NCBI RefSeq assembly: GCF_030161575.1
Contig: NZ_BSUL01000001.1
Location: 2,957,809 to 3,021,808, forward strand
Source of the DNA: Arenivirga flava
GTDB lineage: Bacteria; Actinomycetota; Actinomycetes; Actinomycetales; Microbacteriaceae
DNA: 64,000 nucleotides
Direction: 5' to 3'
In this document: positions 9,066-17,967 of the stretch, one piece after another
How the letters are laid out: each line of letters starts with the position of its first letter
Position numbering within the stretch: the stretch's first letter is position 1
Made by a program: the position numbers and the translations under genes
Notes under the pieces: model-generated
What the model saw: the letters and a program-made list of their open reading frames with translations, nothing else
Told to the model about the DNA's origin: nothing
The model's database searches: none

Positions 9066-9749
9066 ATGAGCCGTCCGAGTCTCGTGAGCGTCGTCGCCGA
9101 CGACCTGCTGGAGCGGATCGTCGCCGGTGAGTTCGCCGAGGGCGACGCCGTGCCCACCGAGTTCGAGCTCGCGGAGCGCCACGGCGTCAGCCGCATGACG
9201 GTGCGCGAGGCGATCAAGGGGCTCATCGCCCAGAACGTCGTGGCGGTCGTGCGCGGCCGCGGCACCTACGTGCAGCCCGTGCGGCAGTGGACGGCGCTCG
9301 AGCCCGTGCTGCGCGCCACGGGCGGGGCCGATGCCGCCGTGCAGCTCATCGAGCTGCGTCGCATGTTCGAGGCGGAGGCCGCGGCGCTCGCCGCGGGGCG
9401 CCGCGACGACGAGCACCTCGCCGCGCTGGACGCGGACCTCGAGCGGATGCGGGCGGCCGCCCGGGCGGGCGACGTCACCGCCTTCGTCGAGGCCGACATC
9501 GCCTTCCACGACGTGATCCTGCGCGCGAGCGGCAACGTGCTGCTGCCCGTGCTCTTCGAGTCGCTGCGGCGCTTCCTACGCGAGACCCGCGCGCAGACGA
9601 GCCGCGTGCCGCTCATCCAGGAGCACGCCATCGACCGGCACGCCGCCGTGCTCGACGCGCTGCGCTCCGGCGACTCCGCGGCCTCGCGCGCCGCGATGCT
9701 CGAGCACATGGACCAGACCGAGGCCGACCTGCGCCGCTACGTGCTCTGA
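9066..9749 (+). CDS. GntR-family (FCD) transcriptional regulator
   Basis: 227 aa. The N-terminal winged helix covers residues 1-70 (VADDLLERIVAGEFAEGDAVP, then ELAERHGVSRMTVREAIKGL, RGRGTYV). The C-terminal all-helical FCD effector domain carries the usual metal-site pattern (ADIAFHDVIL, later EHAIDRHAAVLDAL). FCD regulators sense organic or sugar acids. It sits just upstream of the acid-sugar kinase and LtnD-like dehydrogenase on the same strand, so it most likely controls them. A TAGACT lies at 9024-9029, with an SD-like AGGGGAGAG before ATG 9066. Confidence 0.88.
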   Translation: MSRPSLVSVVADDLLERIVAGEFAEGDAVPTEFELAERHGVSRMTVREAIKGLIAQNVVAVVRGRGTYVQPVRQWTALEPVLRATGGADAAVQLIELRRMFEAEAAALAAGRRDDEHLAALDADLERMRAAARAGDVTAFVEADIAFHDVILRASGNVLLPVLFESLRRFLRETRAQTSRVPLIQEHAIDRHAAVLDALRSGDSAASRAAMLEHMDQTEADLRRYVL

Positions 9750-9953
9750 GTCCATCGCTGCGCAGCCGTTGCTGCGCTTCGGGGCGCCTCGGCGACGATG
9801 GGGCATGCGTCCGCGCGCCCCGTTGTCGCTCAGGGGCCCCGATCCTCGTGGAGAGCGATGCTCGGAGGCATCACGGGCAGGCGGGGTACGATGTCTGACG
9901 TCTCCGCTACGAGCTCCGGCTCCGCGACGCCGACTACGAAGGAGTAGCCCACC

Positions 9954-11401
9954 GTGCATCCCACGATCCCCGCCGAGCGCCCGGTCGACGAGGCCGCCCT
10001 GCTCGCGGCGTACCCGCATCCGCTCGACACGTCCGCCGCCGAGGTGGCCGCCCGCGTCGCCGGCAGCGGCCGGGTGCTCGTCGTGCTCGACGACGACCCC
10101 ACCGGCACGCAGTCGGTCGCCGACCTGCCGGTGCTCACCCGTTGGCAGCGCGACGACCTGGTCTGGGCGCTCGGCCGCGGCGCCGCCGCCGTCTACGTGC
10201 TCACGAACACCCGCAGCCTCGGCCCGGACGACGCCGCGCAGCGCAACCGCGAGGTCGTGCGCGCGGCACTCGCCGCTGCCGACGAGGTCGGGGTGCGCGT
10301 CGGCTTCGTCAGCCGCAGCGACTCGACCCTTCGCGGGCACTTCCCGCTCGAGACCGACGTGATCGCCGAGACGCTGGCAGAGGCCGGTGCGCCGCGCCCC
10401 GACGGCGTGCTCGTCGTGCCCGCCTTCCCCGACGCGGGCCGCATCACGATCGGCGGCGTGCACTGGATGCGCGGCGACGGTGGCCTGACCCCCGTCGCCG
10501 AGACGGAGTTCGCCCGCGACGCCACCTTCGGCTTCGGCAGCAGCGACCTGCGGGACTACGTCGCCGAGAAGACCGGCGGCACCGTGCCCGCCGAACGCGT
10601 GCTCGCGCTCACCCTCGACGTCATCCGCAGCGGTCCGGAAGCCGTCGCCGCACTGCTGCGCCGGGCGGCGGATGCGACCCCGTCGTCGTCGACGCCGTCG
10701 AGGAGAGCGACCTGCGCACCGTGGCGCTCGGCCTCGAGCTCGTCGAGGTGGAGGGGCGCACCTTCCTGTACCGGGTGGGCCCGCCGTTCGTGCGCGCCCG
10801 CATCGGCCAGGCGGTGCGCGCGCCGCTCACCGAGGCCGAGGTGTTCGCCGACGTGACCCCGAACGAGCGCGGCGGCCTGGTGGTCGTCGGCTCGCACGTC
10901 GGCCTCACCAGCCGGCAGCTGGCCAGACTCAGCGAGGACCGGCCGGGCACCGCCGTCGCGGAGATCGACGTGCAGGCCGTGATCGAGGGCGATCGCGAGG
11001 CGGAGCTCGCCGCGGTCGTCGACGCGGCGGTCGCGGCGCTCGCCACGGGCGACGTGATCGTGCACACCAGTCGACTGCTGGTGCGCAGCGACGATCCGGA
11101 GGCGAGCCTCGACATCAGCCGCCGCGTCAGCGCCGCCGTCGTCGAAGTCGTACAGCGCGTGCTCGCCGCGGCCCCGCCGCGCTTCGTCATCGCGAAGGGC
11201 GGCATCACGTCCAGCGACGTCGCCGCCTTCGGTCTCGACATCCGCCACGCGATCGTGCGCGGCCCGATGCTGCCCGGCATCGTCTCGCTCTGGCAGCCGG
11301 TCGACGGACCGGCCGAGGGCATCCCGTACATCGTCTTCGCCGGCAACGTCGGCGACGACGCCTCGCTCAGCCAGGTCGTCGCGACGCTCTCGCGCGACTG
11401 A
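9954..11401 (+). pseudogene. DUF1537 four-carbon acid sugar kinase (frameshifted)
   Basis: The N-terminal half (from GTG 9954, SD AAGGAG 9 nt upstream) has VLVVLDDDPTGTQSVADLP, VLTNTRSL and SRSDSTLRGHFPLE, the DUF1537 sugar-binding domain. Near 10674-10676 the frame slips by one base. The C-terminal nucleotide-binding domain then continues in another frame to 11401 (VGSHVG, VIAKGGITSSDVA, LPGIVSLW, FAGNVGDD). Restoring one G in the GCGGATGCGACC stretch joins the halves into about 483 aa, a normal length. Members phosphorylate D-threonate, D-erythronate or 3-oxo-isoapionate. Together with the next gene (LtnD-like) this is a classical acid-sugar pair. Either a deletion or a sequencing error. 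Confidence 0.85.
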
Positions 11402-11477
11402 CCGCATCCGCTCGTCCACGATCGACGCGACTCGTACCGCTGCCGGCGGCGGGTCCGCACCGCAGAAGGAGAACCCG

Positions 11478-12368
11478 ATGACCACCACCACCGTCGCCGT
11501 CCTCGGCCTCGGCGCCATGGGCCTGCCCATGGCCACCCGCCTCACCGCCGGCCTCACCGTGCACGGCTTCGACATCGCCGAGCCGCGGCTCGAGCTGGCC
11601 CGTGCGGCCGGCATCCGCACCTTCGACGGCGCCGCAGCGGCGGTGGATGGAGCGGATGCGGTGCTGCTGGCCGTTCGCGACCGCACCCAGCTCGAGGACG
11701 CGCTGTTCGGCGCATCCGGCGTCGCGGCGTCGCTGCGCGACGGTGCCGTGGTGATCCTGACGAGCACCGTCGGCACGGACGGCATCGCCGAGCTGGCGGA
11801 GCGCCTCGCCGAGCGCGGTGTCGGGCTGGTCGACGCACCGCTGAGCGGCGGGCCGGTGCGCGCCGGCGAGGGCGACCTGCTCATCGTGGTCGGCGCGGAG
11901 CCCGCGCACTTGGAGGCCGCCCGCCCGGTGCTCGAGCTGCTCGCCTCCACGCTGACCGTCGTCGGCGAACGGGCCGGCGACGGGCAGGCGCTGAAGACCG
12001 TCAACCAGCTGCTCTGCGGCGTGCACATCGCGGCGGCGGGGGAGGCGCTGGCGCTCGCCCGCGCCCTCGGGCTCGACCCGGAGCGCACCCTCGACGCGCT
12101 GCAGGCCGGAGCGGCGGCGTCGTTCATGCTCGGCAACCGCGGGCCGCGCATGCTGCGGGCCTACGACGAGCAGAGCCCCGAGGTGCTCAGCCGCCTCGAC
12201 ATCTTCGTCAAGGACCTCGGCATCGTCGGCAAGGCTGCTCGGGGCGCCGGTCTCGCGACGCCGGTCGCAGCGGCGGCTGAGCAGCTGTTCCTGCTCGGCC
12301 AGGCGCAGGGGCTCGCGGAGGAGGACGACTCGCAGGTGCTGCGCGTCGTCGCGCCGACCGCCGACTGA
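11478..12368 (+). CDS. NAD(P)-dependent beta-hydroxyacid dehydrogenase, LtnD-like
   Basis: A 296-aa member of the 3-hydroxyisobutyrate dehydrogenase family. The N-terminal Rossmann domain is VAVLGLGAMGLPMATRL, the substrate-binding DAPLSGGPVRAGEGDL comes near residue 118, the catalytic Lys lies in KTVNQLLCGVHIAAAGEAL near 175, and the C-terminal helical domain has KDLGIV. Next to a DUF1537 kinase it most resembles L-threonate/D-erythronate dehydrogenase (LtnD) or tartronate semialdehyde reductase. Oxidation of C2 of a four-carbon acid, followed by kinase action, is the expected logic. SD AAGGAG precedes ATG 11478. Confidence 0.85.
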   Translation: MTTTTVAVLGLGAMGLPMATRLTAGLTVHGFDIAEPRLELARAAGIRTFDGAAAAVDGADAVLLAVRDRTQLEDALFGASGVAASLRDGAVVILTSTVGTDGIAELAERLAERGVGLVDAPLSGGPVRAGEGDLLIVVGAEPAHLEAARPVLELLASTLTVVGERAGDGQALKTVNQLLCGVHIAAAGEALALARALGLDPERTLDALQAGAAASFMLGNRGPRMLRAYDEQSPEVLSRLDIFVKDLGIVGKAARGAGLATPVAAAAEQLFLLGQAQGLAEEDDSQVLRVVAPTAD

Positions 12369-12370
12369 CC

Positions 12371-12417
12371 GCACGACGCAGGGGCCGGATGCATCGCATC
12401 CGGCCCCTCCGTCGTGC
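12371..12417. terminator. Bidirectional terminator hairpin
   Basis: A 12-bp perfect stem GGGGCCGGATGC (12381-12392) pairs with 12396-12407 over a 3-nt loop, extended by an outer 8-bp stem GCACGACG (12371-12378) with 12410-12417. It sits between the convergent dehydrogenase and DUF6264 genes. Confidence 0.85.
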
Positions 12418-12422
12418 TCGGT

Positions 12423-13027
12423 CTACGAGGACGGCGGCGTCGAGAACATCTCCATGACACCCGGCGACGCGGCGACCACGGCGGCCAGGATCACGAACTG
12501 CACGATGAAGAACAGCGCCCCGGCGGCCAGCGGCACCCAGAAGGCGAGCTTGCGGGCGCGCAGGCGGCGCACCGTCCAGACCGCTGCGCCGAGCCAGAGC
12601 CCGGTGCCCACGCCGGCGATGATCGCCCACGAGTTGCCGAAGTCGAACGCGACCCCGTCGGTGTCGAAGCCCAGCGACCGGTAGGCCGCCAGCAGCTGGG
12701 GGCCGATGTCGGTCGCGGCGGCGGAGAAGGCCGACAGCACGAAGGCCAGCCCGATGCCGAGCAGCAGCACGCTCGCGACGAGGTCGCCCGTGCGGAAGCG
12801 CCCCGAGGCGCGCACCGGCTTCGGGGTGCCCCAGTCGTAGGAGCCCTGCTGCGGCGCGGGCGCCTGCTGCACGGGCTGCTGCTGCCGGGCGGCGGGCGCC
12901 TCGTCGGTCGCGGACGAGGGCTCCTCGCCCGTCACCGGCGACACCCACCCGGGCGGGGCGTACTCCCCGTACTGCGGGCGCGGGCGCGGTTCGGCCCCGG
13001 TGCCGCCGGTGCCGGACGGGTCGCTCA

Positions 13028-13028
<1 letters not shown>
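12423..13028 (-). CDS. DUF6264-like membrane protein
   Basis: 201 aa. A long Pro/Gln-rich cytoplasmic N-terminus with PRPQYGEYAPPGWVSP is characteristic of this Microbacteriaceae family. It is followed by three hydrophobic segments (about residues 82-105, 125-147 and 160-188). The function is unknown. ATG 13028 overlaps the fbaA stop by one base (TGATG), so it is translated from the fbaA transcript, and it ends in the shared terminator. Confidence 0.75.
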
Positions 13029-14056
<1,028 letters not shown>

Positions 14057-14094
14057 GCCGGGCTCCTCGGTGAGTGTCGTCGATGGGCCCGGTT

Positions 14095-14840
14095 TCAGGA
14101 CCCGTTCGAGTCTAGTGACGCGACCAGGCGCTGGCTGGCAGTGCGCATGTGATCCTGCATCGCCGCATCCGCCCGCTCCGGATCGCGCGAGGCGATGGCG
14201 TCGTAGACGCGGCTGTGCTCCTCGGTGGCCAAGCGGATGTGGTGCTCGTCGTGCAGGGCGCGGTCGACCCACACGCGGATCAGCGAGCGCAGGCTCTGCA
14301 GCAGGTCGAGCAGCACCGGGTTGCGCGCGCTGAGGCCGATCTGCAGGTGGAACCGCAGGTCCGCGTCGACGAACTGCTGCAGGTCGTCGTGGTGGGCGCG
14401 CATGGCGTCGAGGTGCTCGCGCAGCAGCGCGAGCTCGTCGTCGGTGGCCCGTTCCGCGGCGAGGCGGGCGGCCTGCACCTCGAGCTCGTTGCGCACCTCG
14501 ATGAGGTCGCGGGTGCGCTGCTGGCCGAGCATGAGCCCCCAGCTGAGCGTCTTCGGCAGCAGCTCGCTGGCGGCGCCGCGCAGGTAGGTGCCCGAGCCGG
14601 GCCGCACGTCGACGATGCCGAGCAGCTCCAGGGCGGCGAGGGCCTCGCGCACGGCGGAGCGTCCCACGCCGAGCGACTCGGCCAGCGCGCGCTCGGGGGC
14701 AGGCGGGTGCCGGGCTCGATGTCGCCACTGGTGAAGCGCTCGAGCAGGCGGCGGGCGACCTCGCTGACGACGCTGCCGCGCGGCAGCGTCTCGAAGGCGG
14801 AGGCGATCTCGCGGGTGGCGTCGCCGGGGTACGCGGGCAC
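14095..14840 (-). pseudogene. GntR-family (FCD) regulator, frameshifted in the DNA-binding domain
   Basis: From GTG 14840 the frame gives MPAYPGDATREIASAF, then SVVSEVARRLLERFTSGDIEPGTRLPP. After the C-run at 14695-14699 the correct sequence (ERALAESLGVGRSAVREALAAL, VRPGSGTYLRG, then a full FCD domain to 14095) continues in another frame. Adding one C repairs a 248-aa protein. FCD signatures include FVDADLRFHLQIGL and EEHSRVYDAI. It is the last gene of the SDR-apnL-fucU operon (3 nt after the fucU stop) and would be its local regulator. The break in a homopolymer makes a sequencing error more likely than decay. Confidence 0.82.
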
Positions 14841-14843
14841 CGG

Positions 14844-15284
14844 TCAGGCGCCTTCGGGGAAGACGACGCCCTTGTGCAGCACGAAGCAGCCCCAGGGGGC
14901 GGGATCGAGCACGTGCACCACGGCGAAGGCGCCCTTGGCGCGCTCGTAGAAGTCGAGGCGGGGGATGACGCCCCACTCCAGCGGTGCCGGGTGGCTCGCG
15001 CGCGCGAGCTCGAGCACCGCGTCCTGCTCGAGGGTGGTGCGCGCAGGGTCGCCGTCCACCTCCATCCGCTCGATCGGGGTCTCGAGGAACACGTCGAGCG
15101 GCAGCACGGAGAGGATCGCGCCGATCGCGCGCGACATGGAGGCCTCGCCGAGATGCACCACGGGCCGGCCCGTGGCGACGGCGGGGAAATTGCGGTCGAC
15201 GACCAGCAGCTGGTCGCCATGGCCCATGTCGTCGAGGAGGTGCAGCAGCGCGCCTCCGAGCAGCGGGTCGATGCCCTTCAGCAT
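14844..15284 (-). CDS. fucU: RbsD/FucU family sugar mutarotase
   Basis: 146 aa. The family begins MLKGIDPLLGGALLHLLDDMGHGD, with the catalytic His/Asp in the GHGD turn, and ends FYERAKGAFAVVHVLDPAPWGC. These proteins catalyse anomer or ring-form interconversion of monosaccharides, feeding a dehydrogenase with the right anomer. Here the partner is probably the SDR encoded by the same operon. Its start overlaps the stop of the apnL-like gene by one base. L-fucose is the named substrate of the family, but the neighbours favour an apiose-type sugar. Confidence 0.85.
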   Translation of the reverse strand: MLKGIDPLLGGALLHLLDDMGHGDQLLVVDRNFPAVATGRPVVHLGEASMSRAIGAILSVLPLDVFLETPIERMEVDGDPARTTLEQDAVLELARASHPAPLEWGVIPRLDFYERAKGAFAVVHVLDPAPWGCFVLHKGVVFPEGA

Positions 15285-17008
15285 CAGTCCTCCTCGTGGT
15301 CAGCCGGCACGTCGATGATCGACCAGGTGCCGGGCTCCAGCATGGCACGCACCGTCCGGCCGTCCGCGGCGATCGCGAGCTCGTCGGCGGTGTCGCCCAG
15401 CCGTGCCGCGAGCACGCGCACGCCGTCGGGGGTGCGCGCGGCGAGGGCCCAGGTGCGCGCGTCGTCGGGCGCGGGCGCCTCGGGCACGAGCAGCGGCAGC
15501 CCCGAGAGCGCGCGCACAGCGGCCACCGCCTCGGCGGCAGGCATGCCGTCGAGCCCCCGCGGCCCCCACTCCTCGAACCAGGCGACGGATGCGGCGCCGC
15601 CCTGCGCGAGGGCGGCCGCGCTGGCGACGACCCAGGCGGCCAGCTGCGGCGCGGCCTGGCGCTCGTCGGTGGCGTCGTCGCGCAGCGCCGGCCCGTAGCC
15701 CGCGTGGAGGTCGGCGGGCGGCTCGGGCGGCGCGGTCGTCGCGACCGCGTTGAACCGCGGCCGCAGGGTGATCGGTCCCACGTGCAGGGGAGCGCCGCCC
15801 GCGATCGCGACGGCGTCGGCGGCGACCCTGCGCTGCAGGCCGATCGACTCCTCGATCTGGAAGGTCTCACGGGCGTGCATCTGCGGCGTGATGCTGATCG
15901 TCCAGGCGTCGAAGCGCGGCAGGCGCTCGTGCGTGCGGTTGAGCTCGGTGAAGTGCGAGCGCGCCCCGCCGATGAGCTCGGCGTCGAGGCCCGCCGCCGC
16001 CTCGACCAGCGCGGCGTGCAGCGGCTCCTCGCTCACGTGCGTGAGCGCATCGAACACGGCGAGGCGCACGGGCGCGTGCGGTGCGGCGAGCGCGACCGCG
16101 CCGGCGACCTGCGAGGGGTCTGCGGCGACGATGCGCACGTCGAGCGGCAGCCCGCTCGCCGCGGCGCGCGCGAGCACGGCGGCGGCGTTCGGGGCGTCAG
16201 CCTCGATCTCGACCAGCACTGCATCCGCGGCCGGGGTCGGATGCGCGGTGCCGTCCGTCGGGGCGGTCGAGGCTCCGACGAGCACCGACGGCACCGCCCT
16301 GCCGGCGTCGACGAGGCGCAGGGCCGACGCCTGCGCATCCGCATCCGCCGCCGAGCCGGTCGCACGGAACACGATCGACTGCTCGACCCGCCCGCCCTCG
16401 GCGAGCTCGTAGGGGAACGGCAGCGCGAGCGGGCGCGAGTACGTCTTGTAGGAGGCGTCGGTCCAGTTGCGCTGGTCCTCCATCTCGAACACGTCGCCGG
16501 TGAAGTCGGCCGACAGCTCGAGCCCTCCGTGCGGCCAGTCGAGGCCGGTGATGCCGAAGGCGGGCTGGTGGGGGCTGATCGTCCCGGGGAACACCGTCCG
16601 CTCCGACGACCCGTCGGCGTGACGGATGCGCAGCGCCGCCCCGGACACGACGGGCGGATGCAGCAGCACGAGACCGGTGCGGTTGGTCGTGACGTGCCCG
16701 TCGGCGGTCAGCTCGAGCGAGACCGACAGCTCGGCGCCCCGCTCCTCGATGCGCAGCGTCGCGTCCGCCGTGATGCCGAGCCCGTCGTAGCGCAGGGCGA
16801 GCACGGCGGCGCCCTCCTGGTGCGTCATGGCCGCCACGGTGACGGGCACGGTGCCCCAGTCGCGGTCGCGCACCACGGCGCGCACCGACCTCGCGACGAG
16901 CACGCCGTCGACGCGCAGGTCGGCCAGCTCGTCGCCGCGCAGCTCGGCGCGCCAGCGTCCGCTCGTCCAGGGCTCGCCGCGGTGCGGACCCCAGGTGCTG
17001 AGGCTCAT
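15284..17008 (-). CDS. apnL: D-apionate lactonase-like protein
   Basis: 574 aa, a large soluble protein without a signal peptide. I recognise the characteristic central block FTGDVFEMEDQRNWTDASYK (about residues 168-187) and the preceding FPGTISPHQPAFGI region, which belong to the family of D-apionate lactonase (ApnL). That family has a beta-rich N-terminal domain, a TIM-barrel-like middle (from about residue 230) and a small C-terminal domain. The enzyme opens D-apionolactone to D-apionate. The assignment rests on remembered family sequence and on context: the same locus carries OiaC- and ApnO-like genes, the next two steps. It lies between the SDR (4 bp away) and fucU (1-bp overlap). Confidence 0.7.
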   Translation of the reverse strand: MSLSTWGPHRGEPWTSGRWRAELRGDELADLRVDGVLVARSVRAVVRDRDWGTVPVTVAAMTHQEGAAVLALRYDGLGITADATLRIEERGAELSVSLELTADGHVTTNRTGLVLLHPPVVSGAALRIRHADGSSERTVFPGTISPHQPAFGITGLDWPHGGLELSADFTGDVFEMEDQRNWTDASYKTYSRPLALPFPYELAEGGRVEQSIVFRATGSAADADAQASALRLVDAGRAVPSVLVGASTAPTDGTAHPTPAADAVLVEIEADAPNAAAVLARAAASGLPLDVRIVAADPSQVAGAVALAAPHAPVRLAVFDALTHVSEEPLHAALVEAAAGLDAELIGGARSHFTELNRTHERLPRFDAWTISITPQMHARETFQIEESIGLQRRVAADAVAIAGGAPLHVGPITLRPRFNAVATTAPPEPPADLHAGYGPALRDDATDERQAAPQLAAWVVASAAALAQGGAASVAWFEEWGPRGLDGMPAAEAVAAVRALSGLPLLVPEAPAPDDARTWALAARTPDGVRVLAARLGDTADELAIAADGRTVRAMLEPGTWSIIDVPADHEED

Positions 17009-17012
17009 CGGC

Positions 17013-17768
17013 TCAGAGGGTGGTCATGCCGCCGTCGACGCGGAACTCCGCGCCGGTGGCGAAGGCGGCGTCGTCGCTGGCGAGGAAGACCATGGCGCCC
17101 TCGACGTCGCGCGGGCTCCCGGCGCGGCCGAGCGGGATGCGCCCGACGATCGCGGCGCGCGACTCGGGGTCCTCGCTGATCGTCGTGACCAGGGTGGTCT
17201 CGGTGTAGCCGGGTACGACCACGTTGGCGCGGATGTTCTCGTGCGCGTAGGCGCCCGCGACGGCGCGCGCCATGCCGTGCATGCCGGCCTTGGAGGAGGA
17301 GTAGGCGGTGAACTCGTTGCCCTCGCCGTTGAGCGCGGTGGGCGAGCCCGTGAAGAGTATGGAGCCGCCGCGGCCGTGGGCCCGCAGGGCGCGCACGCCG
17401 TGCTTGACGGTGAGGAAGGTGCCGGTGAGGTTGACGTCGACCGTGCGCTGCCAGGTGGCGAGGTCGAGGTCCGCGATCTTCGCATCGTGGCCGAAGAGCT
17501 GCACGCCGGCGTTCGCGACGATCACGTCGAGCTGCCAGTCGGCCGCGGCGACGGCGGCGTAGGCGGCCTCGACGGCGGCCTCGTCGCTGATGTCGACCGT
17601 CGCGGCGAGAGCGTTCGGCCCCTGGGCGGCGGCCTGCGCCCCGGCGGCGTCACGGTCGGCGTAGACGACGCGGGCGCCCTCGGCGACGAAGCGATCGGCG
17701 ATCGCGCGGCCGATCCCGGTCGCGGCTCCCGTCACCAGTGCGGTCTTGCCGTCGAGTCGTGCGTTCAC
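17013..17768 (-). CDS. SDR-family oxidoreductase, first gene of the apnL operon
   Basis: 251 aa, classical short-chain dehydrogenase. The cofactor loop is TGAATGIGRAI (TGxxxGIG), NAG follows at about residue 85 (VIVANAGVQLFG), the catalytic Ser lies in LFTGSPTALN and the YxxxK in AYSSSKAGMHGMA. It starts at GTG 17768 with GAGGAG 6 nt upstream. In this operon the plausible job is oxidation of D-apiose to D-apionolactone, ahead of the lactonase; reduction of L-erythrulose is an alternative. It is transcribed from the divergent region carrying the two GTCAACCGGTTG palindromes. Confidence 0.85.
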   Translation of the reverse strand: MNARLDGKTALVTGAATGIGRAIADRFVAEGARVVYADRDAAGAQAAAQGPNALAATVDISDEAAVEAAYAAVAAADWQLDVIVANAGVQLFGHDAKIADLDLATWQRTVDVNLTGTFLTVKHGVRALRAHGRGGSILFTGSPTALNGEGNEFTAYSSSKAGMHGMARAVAGAYAHENIRANVVVPGYTETTLVTTISEDPESRAAIVGRIPLGRAGSPRDVEGAMVFLASDDAAFATGAEFRVDGGMTTL

Positions 17769-17804
17769 GGGGTGCTCCTCGTCATCGAGATGGGGCCGGA
17801 ATCG

Positions 17805-17818
17805 GTCAACCGGTTGCG
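17805..17818. promoter_or_regulatory. LacI-type operator half of a pair (promoter-proximal to the SDR)
   Basis: GTCAACCGGTTGCG, 12 of 14 positions shared with the perfect palindrome 71 bp away. The central CG-flanked palindrome is typical for LacI-family repressors. It lies 37 bp upstream of the SDR start. Confidence 0.7.
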
Positions 17819-17875
17819 ATGGTACAAGCATGCGCCCCGAAGCGAGTGATGCGGTCCGGTGGCATCCGTCGATTG

Positions 17876-17889
17876 GTCAACCGGTTGAC
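17876..17889. promoter_or_regulatory. LacI-type operator, perfect palindrome
   Basis: GTCAACCGGTTGAC is a perfect 14-bp palindrome in the divergent region. It overlaps the -35 box TTGACA (17885-17890) of the MFS-oiaC-apnO promoter. No LacI gene is present in the window, so the repressor would be encoded elsewhere. Confidence 0.8.
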
Positions 17890-17913
17890 ATGTCGGTGGT
17901 GGATGCTCACAAT
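17885..17913 (+). promoter_or_regulatory. Promoter of the MFS-oiaC-apnO operon
   Basis: TTGACA (17885-17890), 17-bp spacer, CACAAT (17908-17913). The start GTG is at 17968, giving a leader of about 48 nt with an AGGAA ribosome site. The operator covers the -35 box. Confidence 0.7.
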
Positions 17914-17967
17914 GGTCTGCGGCGCGGAACCCCCGCGACAACGTCGTCACACCGCTAGGAAGTCAAC

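Noticed and set aside
9954..11401. Programmed -1 frameshifting in the DUF1537 kinase
   Set aside because: No slippery heptamer or downstream pseudoknot is evident, and the same kind of one-base loss occurs in five unrelated genes, so a deletion or sequencing error is simpler.
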